Assembly: GCA_900318775.1 (NCBI GenBank)
Contig: ONLY01000003.1
Span: 1-64,000 of the forward strand
Length of the DNA: 64,000 nucleotides
Direction of reading: 5' to 3'
Origin: an uncultured Prevotellaceae bacterium
GTDB lineage: Bacteria > Bacteroidota > Bacteroidia > Bacteroidales > Bacteroidaceae
The notes beneath the pieces were generated by a model. That model saw only the letters and a list, made by a program, of their open reading frames with translations. It was not told the origin of the DNA and made no database searches. Within the stretch, counting starts at the first letter, position 1, and each line of letters opens with the position of its first letter. Made by a program: the position numbers and the translations under genes. Shown here in pieces: positions 33,628 to 40,884 of the stretch.

Positions 33628-34755
33628 TTAATATTCGAAGATGCTGCCACCAAGGAACTCGCGCAAAAGAGAGTCAGGCGGGAGCAAGCTGACAGGCATA
33701 TCGTGGAAACGGTTGCAGACCCAGATGAGCCGTTGGGCTTCGCCATAATTCGGATCTGTTTGAGGCACTTCCTTGAGCAAGGGAAGTGCTTTTTCTTTCA
33801 AAAGCGCTATTTCATACTGGAAGCCCGTGCAGAAGTTGATGTCCGCGTTCTCCTGGAACGGCACAATCCATTGGTCCTCGCCTCTGCGCACAGAGGACCA
33901 GCGCGCCAAAGTCTCCGAGGCCGTAGTGTTGCGGAACTGAGCATCGCGAACCATGCGGCGGAGCAAGCGGTTGTCGGTAGTGCCCTGATAGGTGCCGTTG
34001 TCCTGCTTCGCCACGGTAAGGCCCGAGATATAGACACGCAAGAGGGCCTCGTCTGGGATGTCTCCCGTCAACATAGGATTGAGGGCATGAATACCCTCCA
34101 TGATAAGGACGGTGTTGGGCTCCAGACGCAGACGACGCCCGCTGGGCTCGTTCCGGCCCGTTGTGAAGTCATAACGAGGCAGTTCCACTTCCTCTCCCTG
34201 CAACAGCTGGTTAAAGTGCTTTTGAAACAGCGGGATATCGAGCGCGTAGATACTCTCATAGTCATAGCCTCCTCTGGCATCGCGCGGTGTCTTCTCACGG
34301 TCCACATAATAGTCATCAAAAGAGATGCTCTGAGCCGTATAGCCATTCCGCTCCAGCGCCATGCAGAGCTTCTTGCTGAAGGTGGTCTTGCCGCTCGAAG
34401 AAGGACCTGCAATCAAAATTGCCCTCACCTTCGGGCGCTGTGCCACAGCGTCTCCAATTAGCTGTATTCCACGCGATTGAAGTGCCTCAGCCATCTTCAC
34501 CATCTTCTCAGACTCGCCATTATCTATAGCACGGTTCATCATTCCGATAGACAGAAACACCGTCTTCAGGCGATGAGAGAACAAGTAGCGTCCCCTGATG
34601 CGGCCAACCAGATACTGAATCACCTCATCAAGCGTTTTCCCTGCAAATTCTGCTTTAATTTGCTCTGAAATCTTCAAAAAAGCCCCGTTCACTTCGAACT
34701 TTTCCGAACTTTTATTACTTTTGCACCCGTATGGTGTAGATGTATCCATAGGCAT
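33628..34755 (-). CDS. Uridine-kinase-like nucleoside kinase, short form without TGS domain
   Basis: A 375-residue P-loop kinase. The kinase part starts near residue 110: Walker A AGPSSSGKTTFSKK, then SISFDDYYVDREKTP, MEGIHALNP, TTDNRLLRRMVRDAQFRN and the C-terminal SLLREFLGGSIFEY, all typical of the Bacteroidales 'uridine kinase' group. Those relatives usually have about 550 residues, with a TGS/threonyl-tRNA-synthetase-like N-terminal half; here only about 110 residues precede the P-loop. Predicted to phosphorylate uridine/cytidine or another nucleoside. ATG 34755 is chosen after the promoter at 34783; the TTG at 34761 is less likely. Confidence 0.8.
   Translation of the reverse strand: MPMDTSTPYGCKSNKSSEKFEVNGAFLKISEQIKAEFAGKTLDEVIQYLVGRIRGRYLFSHRLKTVFLSIGMMNRAIDNGESEKMVKMAEALQSRGIQLIGDAVAQRPKVRAILIAGPSSSGKTTFSKKLCMALERNGYTAQSISFDDYYVDREKTPRDARGGYDYESIYALDIPLFQKHFNQLLQGEEVELPRYDFTTGRNEPSGRRLRLEPNTVLIMEGIHALNPMLTGDIPDEALLRVYISGLTVAKQDNGTYQGTTDNRLLRRMVRDAQFRNTTASETLARWSSVRRGEDQWIVPFQENADINFCTGFQYEIALLKEKALPLLKEVPQTDPNYGEAQRLIWVCNRFHDMPVSLLPPDSLLREFLGGSIFEY
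34716..34723 (+). promoter_or_regulatory. Possible promoter of the Na/Pi cotransporter gene, inside the divergent kinase gene
   Basis: TACTTTTG followed by CACCC matches the -7 consensus and would give a leader of about 110 bases. It overlaps the first codons of the kinase on the other strand. A second candidate, TAGGTTTG at 34769-34776, is nearer. Confidence 0.4.
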
Positions 34756-34782
34756 AAACAATTTCGCTTAGGTTTGATGTGC

Positions 34783-34790
34783 CAAATATA
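34783..34790 (-). promoter_or_regulatory. -7 element of the nucleoside kinase gene
   Basis: On the minus strand TATATTTG, 27 bases before the ATG at 34755. Confidence 0.55.
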
Positions 34791-34840
34791 CGACAATTCT
34801 TCGACACACCTCACACACAAACGATTAAATTATACTTTTT

Positions 34841-36571
34841 ATGCTTGAATTAACACAATTTTTAGTGCTCATCGGCTCGGTTGCCATGCTCATGTATGGC
34901 ATGAAAGTGATGAGTGAAGGCCTTCAGAAGATGGCGGGCAGCAAGCTGCGCACCGTGCTGGGCACCATGACCACCAACCGCTTCACAGGTTTGCTCACAG
35001 GCGCCTTCATCACCACCGCCATCCAGTCCTCCACAGCCACCACCGTGATGACCGTCAGCTTCGTGAGCGCCGGACTGCTGTCGCTTGCACAGGCCATCTC
35101 CGTCATCATGGGCGCCAACATCGGCACCACAGCCACCGCATGGATTATGGTGCTGGGAGGCGGTTCGTTCGATATGCGCCTGGTTATCTATCTGGCCATC
35201 GTGGTGAGCATCATATTCATCTACACCAAGAAAAATACCAATCTGGGCGAATTCATCATTGGTTTGGCCTTCATGCTGTTAGGTTTGACCACCCTGAAGA
35301 ATAATGCTAATGACATGCACCTCGACGAGGTGCCAGCCATCTCCAACTTCTTCGCTCATATCAGCGGCTGGGGCTATGGCTCCTACTTCCTGTTCCTCAC
35401 TATCGGTGGACTCCTCACCTGCGCCGTGCAGAGTTCCGCAGCCATCATGGCCATCACCATGACCCTCTGCTCCACGGGCATCCTGCCCATCGACATGGGC
35501 ATCGCGCTGGTGATGGGTGAGAACATCGGCACCACTGTCACCTCCAACATCGTGGCTCTCTCAGCCACCACACAGGCAAGACGTGCCGCCATGGCCCACC
35601 TCGTCTTCAACCTCTTCGGAGTCATCTGGGTGCTGGCCATCTTCCCCTATTTCGTCGATTTCATCTGTGGACTTTGGAACGTGGAGTACACACCAGGCGT
35701 GCTCAACCGCAATGTGAACCGCAACAGTCTCAGTGCCATCCTCGCCACCTTCCACACCGCCTTCAACGTGTGCAACGTGCTCATCCTGATTTGGTTCATC
35801 AACCCCATGGAGAAGCTCGTGTGCCTGTTAGTGGCGCAGAAGGCCACCGAGGAAGAAGAAGAAGGTCGACTGCACTTCATCTCTGGCGGCATCCTCTCCA
35901 CCGCCGAGCTCTCCATCCTCGAGGCCAAGAAAGAAATCAACCTCTTCGTGGAACGCTGCGTGCGGATGTACCAGATGGTAGAGCAACTCCTCCACACCGA
36001 GAAGGGCGACCACTTCAACAAGCTCTTCAGCCGCGTGGAAAAATACGAGAGCATCACCGACAACATGGAGGTGGAGATATGCGACTACCTCTCCAAGGTG
36101 AGCGAAGGACGCCTGTCTGCCGAGTCAAAGCAGGAGATTCAGCACATGATGCGCATATGCGACGAGTTGGAGTCGGTAGGCGACTCCTGCTACAATATCG
36201 CCCGCACCATGAACCGTAAGCGCCAGCACTCGCAGGAAGACTTCACCGAGAAGCAGTACGAGCACATCCAGAACATGATGCAGCTCGTTGAGGAAGCCAT
36301 CAAGCAGATGGCCGTAGTCATCGAGCACGGCGAGCATCGCTTTGTGGACCTGCACAAGAGCTACAACACTGAACATGAAATCAATAACTACCGCAACCAG
36401 CTCAAGAGCCAGAACATCATCGACGTGAGCAACCAGCTCTACGACTATCAAATCGGTGTCTATTACATGGACCTCATCGCTGAATGCGAGAAACTGGGCG
36501 ACTATATAATAAATGTAATAGAAGCCTCAGGCATCAAGGAAAAGAAAGCCAACGGCTTCAAGGTCAGCTGA
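34841..36571 (+). CDS. Na+/phosphate cotransporter with PhoU-like domain
   Basis: A 576-residue inner-membrane protein. Two inverted copies of the transport motif are seen: TTAIQSSTATTVM near residue 50 and CAVQSSAAIMA near 195, each followed by GANIGTT or GENIGTTVT. Hydrophobic spans cover about residues 1-325. The C-terminal 230 residues are helical and PhoU-like (MRICDELESVGDSCYNIARTM, AECEKLGDYIINVIEA). It imports inorganic phosphate driven by Na+. It is a single-gene unit with a terminator at 36612. Confidence 0.92.
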   Translation: MLELTQFLVLIGSVAMLMYGMKVMSEGLQKMAGSKLRTVLGTMTTNRFTGLLTGAFITTAIQSSTATTVMTVSFVSAGLLSLAQAISVIMGANIGTTATAWIMVLGGGSFDMRLVIYLAIVVSIIFIYTKKNTNLGEFIIGLAFMLLGLTTLKNNANDMHLDEVPAISNFFAHISGWGYGSYFLFLTIGGLLTCAVQSSAAIMAITMTLCSTGILPIDMGIALVMGENIGTTVTSNIVALSATTQARRAAMAHLVFNLFGVIWVLAIFPYFVDFICGLWNVEYTPGVLNRNVNRNSLSAILATFHTAFNVCNVLILIWFINPMEKLVCLLVAQKATEEEEEGRLHFISGGILSTAELSILEAKKEINLFVERCVRMYQMVEQLLHTEKGDHFNKLFSRVEKYESITDNMEVEICDYLSKVSEGRLSAESKQEIQHMMRICDELESVGDSCYNIARTMNRKRQHSQEDFTEKQYEHIQNMMQLVEEAIKQMAVVIEHGEHRFVDLHKSYNTEHEINNYRNQLKSQNIIDVSNQLYDYQIGVYYMDLIAECEKLGDYIINVIEASGIKEKKANGFKVS

Positions 36572-36611
36572 CACAGGCAATCAGTCTGCAGCAAGCAGTT
36601 CCAACAGAAAA

Positions 36612-36657
36612 AAACATGACGGATGGCTAAATTTATGACGAGCCATCCGTCATGTTT
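36612..36657 (+). terminator. Terminator of the Na/Pi cotransporter gene
   Basis: The arm AACATGACGGATGGCT pairs perfectly with AGCCATCCGTCATGTT (14-base loop), followed by TCAATTAAAAT. The 3' end runs into the tRNA-Arg promoter. Confidence 0.7.
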
Positions 36658-36670
36658 CAATTAAAATACT

Positions 36671-36678
36671 TACCTTTG
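36671..36678 (+). promoter_or_regulatory. -7 element of tRNA-Arg
   Basis: TACCTTTG, 18 bases before the mature tRNA start. Its upstream region overlaps the preceding terminator. Confidence 0.6.
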
Positions 36679-36695
36679 CATCCGCTTACTAGGAT

Positions 36696-36767
36696 GGCCC
36701 CATAGTTCAATGGATAGAACAAATCTCTCCTAAAGATTAGATCCGGGTTCGATTCCCGGTGGAGCTA
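36696..36767 (+). tRNA. tRNA-Arg(CCT)
   Basis: A 72-base cloverleaf: D arm with TTCAATGGATAGAA, anticodon stem AATCT/AGATT around the loop CTCCTAA (anticodon CCT, reads AGG), T arm CCGGGTTCGATTCCCGG, discriminator A. No CCA is encoded (the next bases are CGA). The acceptor stem GGCCCCA/TGGAGCT has a C-A mismatch at position 4 and a G-T pair at position 1. Confidence 0.93.
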
Positions 36768-36772
36768 CGAAC

Positions 36773-36872
36773 TAATATATAATGTATAATTTATAATATA
36801 TAATAGGGCTAACGCTATGTGCCGCACAAGCCGCATGGCTATTATATATTATACATTATAAATTATACATTA
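36773..36872. repeat. 100-base inverted repeat made of TAATNTA heptamers, between two tRNA genes
   Basis: The left arm (36773-36806) is four TAATNTA heptamers plus TAATAG; the right arm (36839-36872) is CTATTA plus four TANATTA heptamers. The arms pair at 31 of 34 positions around a 32-base G/C-richer core (36807-36838). Confidence 0.85.
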
Positions 36873-36877
36873 CCTAC

Positions 36878-36950
36878 ACGGGGTTAGTTTAGTTGGTAGA
36901 ATATCGGTCTCCAAAACCGAGGGTCGGGGGTTCGAGTCCCTCACCCCGTG
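36878..36950 (+). tRNA. tRNA-Trp(CCA)
   Basis: A 73-base cloverleaf: acceptor ACGGGGT/ACCCCGT, D arm with TTAGTTGGTAGAA, anticodon loop CTCCAAA in stem TCGGT/ACCGA (anticodon CCA), T arm TCGGGGGTTCGAGTCCCTC-like, discriminator G. No CCA is encoded. It starts 5 bases after the inverted repeat and has no separate promoter that I can see, so it may be read from the tRNA-Arg promoter through the repeat. Confidence 0.95.
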
Positions 36951-36954
36951 CTCA

Positions 36955-36999
36955 GCAGGCGGGCCAAGAAGGCAATTCTTCTTGGCCCGCCTGCCTTTT
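36955..36999 (+). terminator. Strong terminator after the tRNA pair
   Basis: A perfect 16-base stem (36955-36970 with 36979-36994), rich in G/C, 8-base loop, followed by CTTTTTCC. Confidence 0.88.
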
Positions 37000-37027
37000 T
37001 CCTCTTCTTTCGCCATCACCATTTCCT

Positions 37028-37058
37028 TTTGTCCGTATTTGTATTTTTTTAACCTTTG
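37028..37058 (+). promoter_or_regulatory. Probable promoter of the large secreted protein gene
   Basis: TTTG (37028-37031), 19 bases, then AACCTTTG (37051-37058), one base off consensus. A 160-base A/T-rich leader follows up to the ATG at 37219, as often seen in front of highly expressed surface protein genes of this phylum. Confidence 0.5.
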
Positions 37059-37218
37059 TATCATTTCCTAAAATTATGGTTTAATATTTGAAACATTATG
37101 CGCCATAATCTACCGAACTTTACCGCCGAAATATCTACGACACTGGGCAAAGTGTCGACGATACCTTTTACACATTATTTATTAATTAACAATTTTATCT
37201 AACCAATCAAACCAAAGT

Positions 37219-40200
37219 ATGAAGAAACTTTTTACGTTTGTTCTGGCGCTGGCTGCATCCTTTGCGGCCTATGCGCAAAACTGGGAGGCAGGTGAAGACG
37301 TCACTGCAGCTCTCGGTCTTGGTGACACCGACGGTACCTTCTCTGGCGACTGGGCTCCCAACGATTATGCTGGCGGTGACGTAAAAACAGCCGGTAACTA
37401 CTGGAAGGGCGACGCTCCTAACGAGTACCGTGCCATCGAAGACGGCCATGGCGTTCTTGCCTTCTACAACCGTCCCAACTTCGACCTGTATCAGGTTGTA
37501 AGAGTTCCAGCAGGTTCTTACACCATCAAGGTGCAGTCCTACTACCGTGAAGGTAACCCAAACGATACCTTCACCAACTGGAACAACAAGGGCCGTGTCA
37601 AGAAGAATGTATATCTCTATGCATCCATCTTGGAGAACGAAGACCCAACATCAACCGTTGTACGTGACTTCAGCAAGCTGATCCGTTCAATGGCCAGCCA
37701 GGATCCTGTAGCTACAGCAGAGCGTTACAGCAACGCAGAGCTCAGCTGGGCTACCGACGGTCACCAGCAAAAGAAGTACGGTGTAAACGAACCTATTGAG
37801 GTTTACTACCCAAGCTGTAACTCAGGTAACTACTATTACCTCGCTGGCCCAGACGCTTGCTATCCTAACGAGATGAAGATTGTGCTCTCCGAAGATGCTT
37901 ATGTTCGTATGGGTATCCGCAAGATTGCATCTATCCCAGAGGACTATGTTCCACTCTATGACTTCCAGGTTATCTACAACGGCCCAGCCAACGAAGAGGC
38001 TGTGATGGACGCTGCTGCGGAGGACTGTACCAAGGCATTGGAAGAGCTTAAGGACTTCCAGACTCAGCTTGAAGAGGCAGATTTCACTGGCTTTGCAGGC
38101 GCTGTGGGCGACCTCGTGATGGAGTTCGAAGATGCTATTGACGAAGCAGAATCTGTTGCTGACCTTGACCAAATTCTTTCTGATATTAAAACGACCACAG
38201 AGAACTACCTCAAGAGCCTTACTGCCGTAAATAGCTTGGATGACCTCATCAGCATGTCTGCCGACATGTTAGCATCAACCAACTTCCCAGGCTATTCAAC
38301 TTTCGAGGCTGCATACAACCAAGCAGTCGCTGACGCCAAGACTAGCGAGACAGAAAAACTTGGCGACAATCCAGGCGTTTACTTCAATACTGTATATGAG
38401 ACACTCGCAACTGCTCGCGCCAACTACCTCGACTCTCAGGAAAAAGACGAAGAAGGCGCAAAGGACTTCTCTGCCTTAATCAAGTATCCTTGGTTCGTGA
38501 ATCCAGAGTACACTCCTACCCAGAACGAGGACAAAACTTGGACTCTGAAGGAATCGACTTGGAACTGGGGCGATGTTCAAGGCCAAGATGACTATAGCAA
38601 TAAGAAGAATGGTAGAACCGACATCTCATCTCAAGTCATTTTGGGTACCGATGCTTCTGTCAACAACCAATGGTATAAGAGACTGAAGGCATTCGGTAAT
38701 GGTTGGTCTGCTAACAGCTTCCATCTGTACTATCAGGGTGGTCTGATTGGTGTATCACAGGGCTGGTGCTCTGAATTCGATGACTGGGAAGGCGTTTGCC
38801 AGCAGTTGGTTGGTCTTCCTAACGGTTACTATAGCCTGAAGGGACTTGCACGTGGTACTGGTACCGGTAAGTGGAACGATGACAACCTGCCTCCATATCA
38901 CAACATTTTCGCGCAGAACTCTGATGAAGTAGTAGTTAGATCTGTTGTTGGCCATACCGACTCTTATTATTCTCCAGCATACGGATGGAATGAATGGAAT
39001 CCTAACGTATGGCAGGAGCACAAGACTGGCACAATCGAAGTTTCAGACGGTAGACTCTTGATTGGCTGCCAAAGTAGCTGGATTGCAAACTTCACAGGCT
39101 TCCGCCTCCTGTTCTACGGAACAAATCCTCCTTTCACAAGCCTGATCCAGAAAGAGCTTGAAGCTATTGAAAATGATCGTGCCGACATCACATTCAAAGG
39201 TGACAACGCGGCTATTGACGAGCTTCTCAAGCAGATTGTATTGCCTATCGAGGATGCTGAAACATACGACGCTGCACTCGTAAAGATTCACGACATCAAC
39301 GACTACATCACCAAAGCTAAGGCTGCCGCAAAGAACTACAAAGCTGCTGAGACTTACACTAAACTCCTGGACACCTACACTACTGCAGACGAACAGGATA
39401 TTATCAATCCTGCATGGACTTATGCAATAAATCTGGGTGAAAACGAAAATGACGTTTACACCATGATCGATCCAGCCAACGCTACTGCTAACAAGTACGG
39501 TGATTACCTCAAGCTGTACGAAAAGGCTGGCAAGTTCGCAAGTACTGATGCAAACTTGGGCAAGGTGATTAGCGAGCAGACTGCTTACCTCAAAGCCAAT
39601 TACGTATCTGAAGCAACCCTGCAGTCATTCATCGACAATATCTATCCTGCATACAACCGCGCATTGTTTGCTGAAGAGGGAGCTGCTGATGCTACTAAGG
39701 ATAAGCCATATACCGTAGGCATCGTGAACCCAAGCTTCACTGATAGTCCATCAGACGGTTGGTCAGGTGCTACTCCATCTCAGAACCAGTATGGTCAGGA
39801 AGTTGTAGGTAACGTAGTGAAGGGTCTCAACGCAGAGCTTTGGAACGCTGATCCATTCACACTCTCTCAGAAGCTTGTTGGTCTGCCAGCTGGTACTTAC
39901 AGACTTAGCGCACAAGTCCTCTATCGCGACGGTAAAGAAGTCACTAAGGAGCTCGTTGACAAGTACAATGCAGAAGGCCAAGAGAATTGGGAGAACGCTA
40001 ATGCAATGCTCTTCGCTAAGACAAGCGACGAAAACATCCAGTCTGTGAAGATCAAGGCTATTGAGGCTCTCCAGTCTAAAACATTCTCATTCACTGAGGG
40101 TAAGTTCGATCTCGACAAGGAAAACAGTGAATATGATGACGACGACAACCTCATTGATCCTGTTTACAAAGAGAACTACGATGAGGTGAAGAAGGATGAC

Positions 40201-40593
40201 AAAGGTAAGCCTGCCTATCCATTCGACACCGAAGTCGTTACTGAGGGAGGCACCTTCTACTACCCAGCTTCTATGTACGGTTTCTACTGCGTTTGCCAGA
40301 AAGATCCTGAGTTCTTCAGACATAGCGTAGAGATTACCATCGAGGATGGTGAGACACTCGAGATTGGTATCCAGAAGACCGTGAAGAAGGATTCAGACTG
40401 GGTTATCTTCGACAACTTCGAACTTCTCTACCTCTCAGGTGAGACCTTCAAGGAGACCGTTACAGAAATCACTGAGACAGAAGCTGCACCAAAGGCTGAG
40501 AGCAAGAAGCTCTTCAACCTCGCTGGTCAGGAAGTCAACAAGGACTTCAAGGGCATCACTATTGATTCTAACGGTGTGAAGCGCTACAAGTAA
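37219..40593 (+). CDS. Large secreted modular protein (1124 residues), three beta-rich modules and conserved C-terminal tail
   Basis: The signal peptide (MKKLFTFVLALAASFAAYAQ) is clear. Three beta-rich modules lie at about 35-255, 410-630 and 825-1080, each with the same core phrase: VVRVPAGSYTIKVQSYYREG, QLVGLPNGYYSLKGLARGTG and KLVGLPAGTYRLSAQVLYRDG, and each closing with an F-x-L/V-x-Y strand. This is like carbohydrate-binding beta-sandwiches. Helical linkers of about 155-195 residues (acidic, FIVAR-like) separate them. The last 30 residues (KKLFNLAGQEVNKDFKGITI, then SNGVKRYK) resemble a tail common in Prevotella secreted proteins, possibly a sorting signal. No enzyme motif was seen. Codon use is strongly biased (many GGT, AAG, GAC), suggesting high expression. 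It is monocistronic, with a terminator at 40625. Confidence 0.75.
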   Translation: MKKLFTFVLALAASFAAYAQNWEAGEDVTAALGLGDTDGTFSGDWAPNDYAGGDVKTAGNYWKGDAPNEYRAIEDGHGVLAFYNRPNFDLYQVVRVPAGSYTIKVQSYYREGNPNDTFTNWNNKGRVKKNVYLYASILENEDPTSTVVRDFSKLIRSMASQDPVATAERYSNAELSWATDGHQQKKYGVNEPIEVYYPSCNSGNYYYLAGPDACYPNEMKIVLSEDAYVRMGIRKIASIPEDYVPLYDFQVIYNGPANEEAVMDAAAEDCTKALEELKDFQTQLEEADFTGFAGAVGDLVMEFEDAIDEAESVADLDQILSDIKTTTENYLKSLTAVNSLDDLISMSADMLASTNFPGYSTFEAAYNQAVADAKTSETEKLGDNPGVYFNTVYETLATARANYLDSQEKDEEGAKDFSALIKYPWFVNPEYTPTQNEDKTWTLKESTWNWGDVQGQDDYSNKKNGRTDISSQVILGTDASVNNQWYKRLKAFGNGWSANSFHLYYQGGLIGVSQGWCSEFDDWEGVCQQLVGLPNGYYSLKGLARGTGTGKWNDDNLPPYHNIFAQNSDEVVVRSVVGHTDSYYSPAYGWNEWNPNVWQEHKTGTIEVSDGRLLIGCQSSWIANFTGFRLLFYGTNPPFTSLIQKELEAIENDRADITFKGDNAAIDELLKQIVLPIEDAETYDAALVKIHDINDYITKAKAAAKNYKAAETYTKLLDTYTTADEQDIINPAWTYAINLGENENDVYTMIDPANATANKYGDYLKLYEKAGKFASTDANLGKVISEQTAYLKANYVSEATLQSFIDNIYPAYNRALFAEEGAADATKDKPYTVGIVNPSFTDSPSDGWSGATPSQNQYGQEVVGNVVKGLNAELWNADPFTLSQKLVGLPAGTYRLSAQVLYRDGKEVTKELVDKYNAEGQENWENANAMLFAKTSDENIQSVKIKAIEALQSKTFSFTEGKFDLDKENSEYDDDDNLIDPVYKENYDEVKKDDKGKPAYPFDTEVVTEGGTFYYPASMYGFYCVCQKDPEFFRHSVEITIEDGETLEIGIQKTVKKDSDWVIFDNFELLYLSGETFKETVTEITETEAAPKAESKKLFNLAGQEVNKDFKGITIDSNGVKRYK

Positions 40594-40624
40594 TACAATC
40601 GCATTACATTCTTCTAAATAAAGA

Positions 40625-40652
40625 CCCCGCCACTCACTTTCGAGTGGCGGGG
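40625..40652 (+). terminator. Terminator of the large secreted protein gene
   Basis: CCCCGCCACTC pairs with GAGTGGCGGGG (6-base loop), followed by CTTTTTATT. Confidence 0.88.
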
Positions 40653-40757
40653 CTTTTTATTCAATTAAGTGGGAAGTGATTCTTTTTACTTCACTTTTAA
40701 CACCCTTTTAATCTCCCCCCTAAGCAGGAAGATTTTGGGGCTTTCCCCCTCCAAAAA

Positions 40758-40822
40758 CGGTGTGAGTCACACCGAGGGTGGCGGTCTGAGTCACACCGAC
40801 CATACCGGTGTGACTCAGACCG
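40758..40822. repeat. Array of three 17-base near-palindromes, period 24
   Basis: CGGTGTGAGTCACACCG (40758-40774), CGGTCTGAGTCACACCG (40782-40798) and CGGTGTGACTCAGACCG (40806-40822) are centred 24 bases apart with 7-base gaps. Unit 3 is the exact reverse complement of unit 2. The architecture matches the arrays at 721 and 14052, but the sequence is unrelated. Confidence 0.85.
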
Positions 40823-40884
40823 CCAAAGTGGTGCAGGAAGCACCTCTACAGGATGGGTAAGCGAAGGGGCAAGAAAGCGCACCT

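Noticed and set aside
36773-36872. Insertion-sequence ends
   Set aside because: The inverted repeat has no transposase and no clear target duplication; the period-7 structure is unlike IS termini.
40758-40822. CRISPR-like array
   Set aside because: Three regularly spaced units, but the gaps are only 7 bases and no cas genes are present.
40669-40860. 63-codon frame through the 24-base-period array
   Set aside because: Result of the repeat lacking stop codons; no other support.
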